Source: DATLFS01 sp035540935
Lineage (GTDB): Bacteria > Actinomycetota > CADDZG01 > WHSQ01
Length of the DNA: 50,098 bases
NCBI GenBank assembly: GCA_035540935.1
Contig: DATLFS010000038.1
Location: forward strand, 1 to 50,098
Direction: 5' to 3'
Shown piece after piece: positions 1 to 7,306 of this stretch (the stretch's first letter is position 1; each line of letters begins with the position of its first letter). The position numbers were made by a program, and so were the translations under genes. The notes below the pieces were generated by a model. That model ran no database searches. It saw only the letters and a list, made by a program, of their open reading frames with translations, and was not told the origin of the DNA.

Positions 1-650
1 GCGAGGGACACCACGTCGGCGAGAAGCCCGCGACCGAGGAGCCGTACGAGAGCCTGCGCGAGTGGACGGCGCGTCACTTCGGGACGAACGAGATCACCCA
101 CATGTGGAGCACGCACGACGGCGTACCGGTGGACGGCATCCCGTACGCCGGAGCGATCCGGCCGGGAAGCGGGCGCATCTTCGTCGCAACCGGGTTCAAG
201 AAGTGGGGCCTTACCAACGGCACCGCGGCCGCGGGCGTCATCGCCGATGCGATCACCGGCCGCACCTCGCGCTTCGCGTCGCTCTACGACCCCTACCGCG
301 GGAACCTCAAGGCGGCCGGGAAGAAGTTCGTCTCTGAGAACGTGCGCGTGGCGTCGCGCTTCTTCCTCGACCGGCTGCGTCATCCGCAGGGCGGAGACTT
401 CGACGACCTGGCGCCGGGTGAGGCCGCCGTCGGCGGGAACCCTCTGTCGCCCACCGCCGCCTACCGCGACGACGCGGGTGCGCTCCACCGGGTGTCGGCG
501 ACCTGCACGCACATGGGCTGCCTCGTCAGATGGAACTCGGCCGAGCGCACGTGGGACTGCCCGTGCCACGGATCCCGCTTCGACACCACCGGCGACGTCC
601 TTCACGGCCCCGCAACGCGTCCGCTCGAGCGGCGCGACGCGGACGACTAA
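1..650 (+). CDS. FAD-dependent oxidoreductase with C-terminal Rieske domain (5' truncated)
   Basis: The reading frame is open from the window edge (codons in phase with base 3), so the FAD-binding N-terminus is missing. The visible start is the C-terminal part of a DAO-type flavoprotein, with the typical stretch GFKKWGLTNGTAAA. A Rieske domain follows, with both cluster motifs intact: CTHMGC and CPCHGS supply the two Cys and two His ligands of a [2Fe-2S] centre. The architecture matches known glycine-oxidase-like/Rieske fusion proteins; the substrate cannot be inferred. Its stop overlaps the stop of the convergent hydrolase by four bases (647-650). Confidence 0.88.
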   Translation, partial: EGHHVGEKPATEEPYESLREWTARHFGTNEITHMWSTHDGVPVDGIPYAGAIRPGSGRIFVATGFKKWGLTNGTAAAGVIADAITGRTSRFASLYDPYRGNLKAAGKKFVSENVRVASRFFLDRLRHPQGGDFDDLAPGEAAVGGNPLSPTAAYRDDAGALHRVSATCTHMGCLVRWNSAERTWDCPCHGSRFDTTGDVLHGPATRPLERRDADD

Positions 651-1519
651 GCGGGGCGGTCCGCGAGCGCCAAGCGGGAGGCGAGGAACCCCGTCACCCG
701 ATCGAGCACCTCCGGCTCGCGCGCGATCTTCATGTGGCCGAGACCCTCAGTCACGAATAGCTCCGCGCCGCGCCACCCCCCCGCGAGGAGCTCCGCGTCC
801 GCGACCTGGATCTGCGGGTCGTCGCGGTCGTGAACGATGAGCGCCGGGATGTCGAACGAAGTCGCCTGGACGTCGCCTCGCGTGCGGTGCCAGACGTCGC
901 TGCCGAAGCGCCGCTCGATCCGGTCCCGCAGCGCCTTCATCGCGCCCGGCGGGATCCGCAACAGCCGCGCGAAGGGGTCCAGCGCGTTCTCGACGCGAAC
1001 GGCCGGAGCCAGGAGAGCGACGGCCTCGGGCTTGAGCCCGTCGGTCAGAGCGAGGATCGTCGTCGCCGCTCCCATCGAATGAGCCACGATGGCGCGAGCC
1101 TCGACCCGCGCGGCGATCTCCCGAACCACCTGGGCGAAGGAGTAGAGGTTCGTCTCGCCCGGGCCCGACGCGCCGTGACTCGGGAAGTCGAAGCCGACGA
1201 CCCTGAATCCCGCCGCCGTCAGCGGGGCGATCGCGGCGCCAAGCGACGCCCCTTCCTCCCCCCAACCGTGCACGAGCAGGACGGAGGGTCCGGCGCCGGC
1301 GGTGAAGCCCGCGACGCGCACCCCGTCGAGGCGGAGGTCGAGGGGATCGGTGCCTGCGAGCCACGCCTTCCGCCGCTCCCGCTCCCGTCCCGTGACCGGA
1401 ACCGGCCAGGGCGTGAACCAGAGCCGCTCGACCGGGCCTCCCGCCAGGCGGGGCGCGATCCTCCCGGTCACCTGGGTAGCCGCCCAGGTCGTCCACATCG
1501 CCGCTCGGCTCGTCCCCAT
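647..1519 (-). CDS. alpha/beta hydrolase
   Basis: A 290-residue alpha/beta-hydrolase-fold protein. The oxyanion-hole motif HGWG is at 84-87, the nucleophile elbow AHSMGA has Ser148, the acid is probably Asp233/234 (VHDRDDPQ) and the catalytic His is in GLGHMK near 262. I chose the ATG at 1519 because AAGGAGGAG lies just upstream; an in-frame ATG at 1585 would place the N-terminus across the promoter and palindrome. The gene is divergent from the HxlR regulator and shares its operator region, so it is a probable target of that regulator. No signal peptide is seen. Substrate unknown: esterase, lipase or a detoxifying hydrolase are all possible. Confidence 0.88.
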   Translation of the reverse strand: MGTSRAAMWTTWAATQVTGRIAPRLAGGPVERLWFTPWPVPVTGRERERRKAWLAGTDPLDLRLDGVRVAGFTAGAGPSVLLVHGWGEEGASLGAAIAPLTAAGFRVVGFDFPSHGASGPGETNLYSFAQVVREIAARVEARAIVAHSMGAATTILALTDGLKPEAVALLAPAVRVENALDPFARLLRIPPGAMKALRDRIERRFGSDVWHRTRGDVQATSFDIPALIVHDRDDPQIQVADAELLAGGWRGAELFVTEGLGHMKIAREPEVLDRVTGFLASRLALADRPA

Positions 1520-1549
1520 GGCTCCTCCTTCAAGGGTGAGTTGCTGAAC

Positions 1550-1576
1550 GCAACGGACTATAGACAGGTCCGTTGC
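1550..1576. promoter_or_regulatory. Perfect inverted repeat, candidate HxlR operator
   Basis: GCAACGGAC (1550-1558) and GTCCGTTGC (1568-1576) are exact reverse complements separated by nine bases. The repeat covers the -10 box of the hydrolase promoter and the -35 box of the regulator promoter, so a dimer bound here could shut both genes. Binding by the adjacent HxlR protein is inferred from position only. Confidence 0.7.
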
Positions 1577-1585
1577 ATCTTGCAA
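1557..1585 (-). promoter_or_regulatory. Promoter of the alpha/beta hydrolase gene
   Basis: On the minus strand TTGCAA (1585-1580) and TATAGT (1562-1557) are separated by exactly 17 bases, a good housekeeping-sigma spacing. Transcription would begin near 1550, leaving a leader of about 30 bases with a strong Shine-Dalgarno sequence before the ATG at 1519. The -10 box lies inside the inverted repeat. Confidence 0.6.
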
Positions 1586-1605
1586 CTAAGCGGTAAGATA
1601 GACCG
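1573..1605 (+). promoter_or_regulatory. Leaderless-type promoter of the HxlR regulator
   Basis: TTGCAT (1573-1578) is a possible -35 box with a short 15-base spacer to TAAGAT (1594-1599). The ATG at 1606 follows the -10 box after exactly six bases and there is no Shine-Dalgarno sequence, the layout of actinobacterial leaderless mRNAs. The -35 box overlaps the right arm of the inverted repeat. Confidence 0.55.
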
Positions 1606-2058
1606 ATGAAGCGCGAGAGACTGGCGGAGATGGAGTGCTCGGTCGCTCGCACGCTGGCGCACGTCGGCGACGGGTGGACCGTGCTGGTGCTACGCGACGC
1701 TTTCTACGGCGTGCGGCGCTTCGACGACTTCCAGCGCGATCTGGGCGTGGCCCGCAACGTCCTGGCCGATCGGCTCAGCCGGCTGGTCGGCGACGGCCTC
1801 CTCGAGCGCCGCCGCTATCAAGAGCGCCCACCGCGCTACGAGTACGTCTTGACCGAGAAGGGCCGCGACCTGCTCCCCGTGCTGCTGTCGCTGATGCGCT
1901 GGGGAGACCGCTGGGCCGCCGACGAGCCGTCGGTGACCCTCACCCACACGACCTGCGGCCGCGAGACGACGCCGGTGGTCTGCTGCGAGCACTGCGGAGG
2001 CGAGCTCGACCTGCACAACGTGCGCGCCCATCCGATCCCGATCCGCGGCGCCTCCTGA
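1606..2058 (+). CDS. HxlR-family winged-helix transcriptional regulator
   Basis: A 150-residue single-domain HxlR protein: MECSVARTL at the N-terminus, a DGWT...VLRDAFYGVRRFDDFQRDLGVARNVL-type core (read in parts) and a wing around RYEYVLTEKG. HxlR regulators bind DNA as dimers. Cys11 sits where redox- or electrophile-sensing family members carry their reactive Cys, and a C-terminal group (Cys117, Cys126, Cys127, Cys130) could bind metal or sense thiol stress; both roles are inference. It is divergent from the hydrolase gene with a palindrome between them, suggesting autoregulation plus control of the hydrolase. Inducer unknown. Confidence 0.9.
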   Translation: MKRERLAEMECSVARTLAHVGDGWTVLVLRDAFYGVRRFDDFQRDLGVARNVLADRLSRLVGDGLLERRRYQERPPRYEYVLTEKGRDLLPVLLSLMRWGDRWAADEPSVTLTHTTCGRETTPVVCCEHCGGELDLHNVRAHPIPIRGAS

Positions 2059-2101
2059 GGCCGCGACGCGGCGATCCAGAAGGACGCGCGGTGCGGCCAG
2101 A

Positions 2102-2296
2102 TCAGTAAAGGCAGTAGACGAGGTCGCCGGTTCCGACCTTGTTCCCAAGCTTGTTGACGGCACCGGCGACCGAACATGACGCTTTCCGCACGCACATCCC
2201 GAGATCCTCGGTGCAGTCCGCGGCTCGCGCCGGCGTCGACGGCAGAACGATGGCGACAGCCACTGCAGCCGCCGCGATCAGGGTCTTCACCTTCAC
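2102..2296 (-). CDS. Small secreted protein with four cysteines
   Basis: A 64-residue protein starting with GTG at 2296 behind a good Shine-Dalgarno sequence (AAGGGGGAA). The N-terminal part is a clear signal peptide: MKVKT, a hydrophobic Ala/Val run, then ARA-A as cleavage site near residue 26. The mature part of about 38 residues has four Cys, which could form two disulfides outside the cell. I do not recognise the family. It lies 19 bases after a second gene of the same size and design, with which it is probably co-transcribed. Confidence 0.6.
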   Translation of the reverse strand: MKVKTLIAAAAVAVAIVLPSTPARAADCTEDLGMCVRKASCSVAGAVNKLGNKVGTGDLVYCLY

Positions 2297-2315
2297 GTCG
2301 TTCCCCCTTCAGCTC

Positions 2316-2510
2316 CTATGGACGACGCCCTTTCCCGTCGTCCTCCGTCGGGCAGGTAGGACTCCCCTGCAGCGGGCGCGCGCACGGGCCGATGCATCCG
2401 ATCGCCGGGTCGATCTCTGCACACGCGTGTGCCGCGGGCGCTGCGAAACCGACGAGGCCGAACGAGCTCGTCGCGAGCGATAGGACCAGCACGACCATCC
2501 TCTTCTTCAC
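2316..2510 (-). CDS. Small secreted protein with four cysteines (second copy of the design)
   Basis: A 64-residue protein if started at the GTG at 2510, where AAAGGGG precedes the start; a longer ATG start at 2609 gives an unlikely N-terminus. KKRM plus a hydrophobic run ending in APAAHA-C forms a signal peptide with cleavage near residue 30. The mature part is short and acidic, ending in a charged tail, with four Cys spaced differently from the downstream neighbour. The two proteins share design and length but little sequence. Function unknown; a lipoprotein is less likely because the residues before the first Cys (HAC) are a poor lipobox. Confidence 0.55.
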   Translation of the reverse strand: MKKRMVVLVLSLATSSFGLVGFAAPAAHACAEIDPAIGCIGPCARPLQGSPTCPTEDDGKGRRP

Positions 2511-2636
2511 CTGGCTACCCCTTTGGCGGTTCTCCGCGGAGCGGCCACAGCGCACCGCGTCCCATCTGCACCCCTTCGTCCACGTGCCGGAGCATACGCG
2601 ACCACTCATTCGGAGGAAGGGTCGACACCATGCACC

Positions 2637-3545
2637 TCAGCGGCGCGACCGCACTTTGTTCTCCAGCACGAGGTCCGCCGGCAAGCCCAGCTCGAGGCGC
2701 ACCTCGTCGCCGGGCGACAGGCGGCGCCCGAGGTCCAAGCCGCAGCAACCTCCCGGCGTCCCCGATCCGTAGACGTCGCCCGGATAGACCGTCTCGCCGC
2801 GCGACACGTGCGCGAGCATGTCACCCCACGACCAATGTAGATCGCCCGATCGCCCGCGCCCCCACTCCTCGCCGTTGACGAAGCAGCGCATCTCCAGGTC
2901 GGGAGACGCGCCGACCTCGTCGGCGGTGACGATGCAAGGGCCGAACACGTTCCCGAAATCCTTGCCTTTGGCGGGCCCGAGCCAGGCGGAGACCTCCCTC
3001 ATCTGGACATCGCGCGCCGAGAGATCGTTGAAGAGCGTGAAGCCGAAGATGTGATCGGCGGCATCCGCGGGATCGATGTCCGAACCCTTGCTCCCCACGA
3101 TCATCGCGAGCTCGAGCTCGAAGTCGAGGTGCTCGGTGTATTCGGGCCATGGGATCTCGTCGTCCGGCCCGAGGAGCTCGCGGTGGTTGCCCTTGTAGTA
3201 GACGGGCGCCTCGTACCAATACGAAGGCACATCACCGCCGCGGCGCCGCGCGCCGAGCAGGACGTGCGACTCGAAGGCGAGGAAGTCGCGCAGCGAGGCC
3301 AGGCGGTCGAAGGGGCACAGCCAACGGACGACGTCGTCGACGAGGGCGGCGCCGGGAGCTTCTTCCGCGATCCGCCGGGCACGCTCCCACGCCTCCGGCC
3401 CCGCCTCTATCAGGGCGAGCGTCCCGTCGGGAGCGGCGCCGTCCCACGCGGAGGCGAGATCGACCAGGGGCGCGCCGGCCGCGGCCTGGACCGCCACACG
3501 CGCCGGTCCGTCCGCCTCGACCGGGCGGTAGCGCCATATCCGCAA
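2637..3545 (-). CDS. Fumarylacetoacetate hydrolase family protein
   Basis: Hydrolyses a C-C bond in a 1,3-diketone acid; here it probably cleaves fumarylacetoacetate (or maleylacetoacetate) to fumarate and acetoacetate, the last step of tyrosine breakdown. FAH-fold features are visible: acidic metal ligands in LDFELELAMIVG, the conserved NDLSARDVQ segment and GDVYGSGTPGG near the end. I place the start at a TTG (3545), five bases after the hmgA stop, because homologous sequence begins LRIWRYRP; an ATG at 3584 would overlap hmgA. It is last in hppD-hmgA-FAH. No maleylacetoacetate isomerase gene is visible in the window. Confidence 0.85.
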   Translation of the reverse strand: MRIWRYRPVEADGPARVAVQAAAGAPLVDLASAWDGAAPDGTLALIEAGPEAWERARRIAEEAPGAALVDDVVRWLCPFDRLASLRDFLAFESHVLLGARRRGGDVPSYWYEAPVYYKGNHRELLGPDDEIPWPEYTEHLDFELELAMIVGSKGSDIDPADAADHIFGFTLFNDLSARDVQMREVSAWLGPAKGKDFGNVFGPCIVTADEVGASPDLEMRCFVNGEEWGRGRSGDLHWSWGDMLAHVSRGETVYPGDVYGSGTPGGCCGLDLGRRLSPGDEVRLELGLPADLVLENKVRSRR

Positions 3546-3550
3546 GGTCG

Positions 3551-4669
3551 CTACTCGTCGAGGAGGCCCATGCCCTGGGCCCACGAGGTGGTGTATTCCG
3601 GCACGACCACGCCGAGCGCGTCGCCGCTGAGCTCGAGCGGCCTCTCCGTCTCGACCATGACGGCGACCTCCTCGGTCCGCTGCAGCGACTTCGACTTCTC
3701 GATCGCCGCCGGCTGCGGGCCGTGATGCACTCCCTGCGGGTGCAAGGTCATGAATCCGACGTCGATCCCGGCGCGCGAGAAGTAGTTGCCCGAGTGATAG
3801 AAGAGCACCTCGTCCGCGTCGATGTTGGCGTGATAGAAGGGCACCTTCAGCACCTCGGGGTCCTCCTCGAGGGGACGCGGCACGAAGCTACAGATCACGA
3901 ATCCCTCGTTCTTGAAGGTGCAGTGCGCGCTCGGCGGCATGTGATAGCTGGGCGAGTAGACCGGCCGGTGGTCGAGGATGTTGAGAGCCACCGGACATAG
4001 GTCTCCCTGCCACCCGACGACGTCGAGCGGGTGCCACTTGAACCAGAGACTGGTGAACTCGCCGTCTCGCTTCACGCGTACCTCGAACTCGCCCTCTTCG
4101 TCGTGTGGGTCGGGCTCGGGGACGCGCAGAACGCCGGGGTCGAACATCGCGTGGCGGCCCATCAAGCCACGGTCGGGGATCCCGAACTCGCCCGCACCTT
4201 CGATGACGAAGAAGAAGTTCTCGTCGCCGCGCGGGACGACGCGGTGAGTCGTGCCCTTCGGGATGATGACGTAGTCGCCGACGCGGTAGTCGAGGGGACC
4301 GTAGTCCGTCTCGATCGTGCCCTCACCTCGGTGGACGAAGTAGCAGACGTCCCCGTCCGCGTCGCGGAGGAAGTAGGGCATCGGCCGCGCTCTCCGGCTC
4401 ACGTAGAGGCGCACATCCTCGTTGCCGGCCACCAGCGCCCAGGAGCCGTCTTCGTCTCGCATGTCGTCGGGCTTCAGCCCGTTCAGATCTAGGGCCCGCG
4501 GCTGCAGCGGACCGTCGACCTTGACCCACGCGGTCGGCGGATGTGCCCGGTAGAGATGGCTCGCGCGCCCGAAGAACGTCTCGCGGCCGTGCTCTTCCTC
4601 GTACGTCCCCTCGGGGATCGCGACGTGTGCCTGCTTGGCGACCTTGCCCTTGCTGAAGACGAAGTCCAT
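3551..4669 (-). CDS. hmgA: Homogentisate 1,2-dioxygenase
   Basis: A 372-residue cupin-type Fe(II) dioxygenase that opens the ring of homogentisate to maleylacetoacetate. Recognisable parts are the N-terminal cupin (VGDYVIIPKGTTHRV) and the C-terminal iron-site region with PFYHANIDADEV and LHPQGVHHGP. It is shorter than the usual 430-445-residue enzymes, as in the compact bacterial subgroup. The ATG at 4669 follows the hppD stop by eight bases. Its place between hppD and an FAH-family gene fixes the pathway well. Confidence 0.92.
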   Translation of the reverse strand: MDFVFSKGKVAKQAHVAIPEGTYEEEHGRETFFGRASHLYRAHPPTAWVKVDGPLQPRALDLNGLKPDDMRDEDGSWALVAGNEDVRLYVSRRARPMPYFLRDADGDVCYFVHRGEGTIETDYGPLDYRVGDYVIIPKGTTHRVVPRGDENFFFVIEGAGEFGIPDRGLMGRHAMFDPGVLRVPEPDPHDEEGEFEVRVKRDGEFTSLWFKWHPLDVVGWQGDLCPVALNILDHRPVYSPSYHMPPSAHCTFKNEGFVICSFVPRPLEEDPEVLKVPFYHANIDADEVLFYHSGNYFSRAGIDVGFMTLHPQGVHHGPQPAAIEKSKSLQRTEEVAVMVETERPLELSGDALGVVVPEYTTSWAQGMGLLDE

Positions 4670-4677
4670 GCCTCCTC

Positions 4678-5772
4678 CTACAGGTTCCCGCGCGCCGCTT
4701 GCTCGCGCTCGATCGCCTCGAACAAGGCCTTGAAGTTCCCGGCGCCGAAACCGCGTGCGCCGTGCCGCTCGATCAGCTCGAAGAAGACCGTCGGCCGGTC
4801 TTGGACCGGCTTGGTGAAGATCTGGAGCAGGTAACCGTCCTCGTCGCGGTCGACCAGGATGCCGTTGCGGGAGAGCGCGTCGATCTGCTCGGCTATCTCC
4901 GGAACGCGCTCCTTCGCCTCGTCGTAGTAGACACCGGGCACACGCAGGAACTGGATCCCCTGCTCGCGCATCGCCTCCACGCTTCGGACGATGTCGGTCG
5001 TGGCCATCGCGATGTGCTGGACGCCGGGGGTGCGGTAGTACTCGAGGTACTCCTCGATCTGGCTCTTGCGCTTACCCTCGGCCGGCTCGTTGATCGGGAG
5101 CTTGATCTTGCCCTCCCCGTCCCACACGACCTTCGACATCAGCGCGGAATACTCGGTCGAGATCTCCTCGTCGGAGAAGTGACGCAGCTCCGTGAACCCC
5201 ATGATCCGCTCGTAGAAGCCGACCCACTCCTGCATCTTGCCGAGCTCCACGTTGCCCACGACGTGATCGATCGACGTGATGCCGAATCCCTCGGTGGAGT
5301 CGTGATCCACCGGTTGGAAGCCGGGGAAGAACGAGCCCGAGTAGTCGCGGCGGGAGATGAGCGAGTGGATCGTCTCCCCGTAGGTCGCGATCGCCGCCTT
5401 CACCACCTTGCCGTGCTCGTCCTCGAACACCTGAGGCTCGGCGATGCCTTTCGCGCCGCGCTCTACGGCCACGCGATACGCCTCCTCCGCGTCAGGAACG
5501 CGCAGCGCGACATCGTGAACGCCGTCACCGTGGAGCTTCACGTGGTCGGCGATGGGTCCGTCCGACCCCAGCGCGCCGGTGAAGACGAACGTGACGTCCC
5601 CCTGCCGCACGACGTGCGACACGCGGTCGCGGCTCCCCGTCTCGAGCCCCATGAATGCGATGGGGGTGAAGCCGAGCGACCGGTAGTAATGAGCGGCCTG
5701 CTTGGCGTTGCCCACGAAGAACTGGACGTAATCGATCGCGAGGATCGGGAACGAGTCCTCTCGATTCGTCAC
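4678..5772 (-). CDS. hppD: 4-hydroxyphenylpyruvate dioxygenase
   Basis: Converts 4-hydroxyphenylpyruvate to homogentisate with O2 and Fe(II), the committed step of the tyrosine route. The 364-residue protein has two vicinal-oxygen-chelate domains; the iron ligands are visible as His170 (SIDHVVGN), His253 (GVQHIAMAT) and Glu332 (FFELIER). The GTG at 5772 is chosen because AAGGAGG lies eight bases upstream; the reading frame runs on upstream into nadB, but that part is not protein-like. First gene of the hppD-hmgA-FAH group and 43 bases after nadB. Confidence 0.94.
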   Translation of the reverse strand: MTNREDSFPILAIDYVQFFVGNAKQAAHYYRSLGFTPIAFMGLETGSRDRVSHVVRQGDVTFVFTGALGSDGPIADHVKLHGDGVHDVALRVPDAEEAYRVAVERGAKGIAEPQVFEDEHGKVVKAAIATYGETIHSLISRRDYSGSFFPGFQPVDHDSTEGFGITSIDHVVGNVELGKMQEWVGFYERIMGFTELRHFSDEEISTEYSALMSKVVWDGEGKIKLPINEPAEGKRKSQIEEYLEYYRTPGVQHIAMATTDIVRSVEAMREQGIQFLRVPGVYYDEAKERVPEIAEQIDALSRNGILVDRDEDGYLLQIFTKPVQDRPTVFFELIERHGARGFGAGNFKALFEAIEREQAARGNL

Positions 5773-5815
5773 CAACCCCACCTCCTTGTGTTGTCGGAGA
5801 CGCGAGTCTATGTCG

Positions 5816-7306
5816 TCAGCTTCGCGCCAGCCGCAGGCGCACGCCGGCCCACGCGGGGTCGGGATCGGGATGATCGACGCGGTGATGACCGCCGCGGCTC
5901 TCGCTCCGGAGCGACGCAGCGCGCGCCATGAGCCGCGCCAGGATGGCCGCACCGCGCAGTTCGAGGAGGCGGACGTCGGCTGCGAGGGGCAGGAGCGCCG
6001 CCTCCTCGAGCTTCTCCGGGAGGGACGCGAGGGCGGCACCGTCCCGCTCGATGCCGAGCGCGCGCGACACGGATCGCCGCAGCTCCCCCCAGGGAAGCGG
6101 AACGTCTGCGCCGGCGAGCGAAGGGGGGTCCGGCATCGTCTTGATGCGGCCGGCGCGCTGACCGGCGATGGCGCGCGCGGCGCGGCGCCCGAACACGAGC
6201 GCCTCCGCCAGCGAGTTGCCGGCCAGCCGGTTCGCCCCGTGGACGCCCGTGCTGGCGCACTCGCCGACCGCGTAGAGGCGCGGGATCGAAGAGCGGCCGT
6301 CGAGGTCGGTCTGGACGCCGCCGATGAAGTAGTGGGCCGCCGGGGCGATGGGGAGCAGGTCGGTCGCGGGGTCGAGCCCGTGGGCGCGGCAGGCTTCGAG
6401 CACGGTGGGGAACTCCTCGAGATCCTTCGAAGCGAAGTGGCGGCAGTCGAGCCACGCACGGCGCGCCGAGACCGCCCGGGCGACGATGTCGCGCGGTGCC
6501 ATCTCTCCGTCGCTGTGATGCTCGAAGAGGAACCGCCTCCCGTCCGCATCGACCACGTGGGCCCCCGCCCCACGCAGCGCCTCCGTGAGGAGCGGCCTCT
6601 GCACTCCGTCGCCGGCCGCGAGCGCGGTGGGGTGGAACTGGACGAACTCGAGGTCGACCAGTCCGGCGCCCGCTTCCCACGCGAGCGCTACGCCTTCGCC
6701 GGTGGCGCCCGGAGGATTCGTCGTGGACTCGAAGAGCGCGCCGATGCCGCCGGTCGCGAGGACCGTCGAGGTCGCGCCGATCTCCACGATCCCGGCGTCG
6801 GTGAGGACCCACGCTCCGACGCAGCGCCCGTCGGCGACCGCGAGCTTGAGACAGGCTCCTTCGAGCCGGCGCACCCTGTCCCGAACCCGGTCGCGCAGCG
6901 TCCTCATGATGGCCGCCCCCGTGGCATCGCCCGCGTGCGCGGATCGCGCCACCGACTGGCCGCCTTCGCGTGCGAGGTGGAGCGATCCGTCGTCCGCCCG
7001 ATCGAACGCGCAGCCGAGCTCCGCGAGCTCGAGCACGCATTCCGGTGCCTCCCCGCACAGCACCGCGACCGAGCCGGGATCCGCGTGGCCCGCCGCCACC
7101 CTGATCGTGTCCTGCGCGTGAAGCTCGGGTGAGTCGTCCTCGCCGAGCGCCGCTGCGACACCACCCTGCGCCCACGGCGACGACCCGACGCCCGCATGTC
7201 CCTTCTCGACGACGACGACGTCGGCGCTTTCGGGGAGGTGCAATGTGGTGAAGAGCCCGGCCGCCCCCGCCCCGATGACGAGGACGTCGGTCTTGAGGCG
7301 CTCCAT
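5816..7306 (-). CDS. nadB: L-aspartate oxidase
   Basis: Oxidises L-aspartate to iminoaspartate with FAD, the first step to quinolinate and NAD. The N-terminal FAD motif is VLVIGAGAAGL; SSPWAQGGVAAAL, EFVQFHPTAL and GVHGANRLAGNSL are characteristic of the fumarate reductase/aspartate oxidase flavoproteins. The length of 496 residues is normal. Start ATG at 7306 overlaps the otsA stop by one base (TGATG), so it is translationally coupled to otsA. The partner genes nadA and nadC lie about 28 kb away in the window. Confidence 0.93.
   Translation of the reverse strand: MERLKTDVLVIGAGAAGLFTTLHLPESADVVVVEKGHAGVGSSPWAQGGVAAALGEDDSPELHAQDTIRVAAGHADPGSVAVLCGEAPECVLELAELGCAFDRADDGSLHLAREGGQSVARSAHAGDATGAAIMRTLRDRVRDRVRRLEGACLKLAVADGRCVGAWVLTDAGIVEIGATSTVLATGGIGALFESTTNPPGATGEGVALAWEAGAGLVDLEFVQFHPTALAAGDGVQRPLLTEALRGAGAHVVDADGRRFLFEHHSDGEMAPRDIVARAVSARRAWLDCRHFASKDLEEFPTVLEACRAHGLDPATDLLPIAPAAHYFIGGVQTDLDGRSSIPRLYAVGECASTGVHGANRLAGNSLAEALVFGRRAARAIAGQRAGRIKTMPDPPSLAGADVPLPWGELRRSVSRALGIERDGAALASLPEKLEEAALLPLAADVRLLELRGAAILARLMARAASLRSESRGGHHRVDHPDPDPAWAGVRLRLARS

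Noticed and set aside
4678..6573. A single 631-codon minus-strand frame covering hppD and further upstream
   Set aside because: Residues before the GTG at 5772 are Arg/Ser/Pro-rich shadow sequence of nadB in another frame; only 4678-5772 is protein-like.
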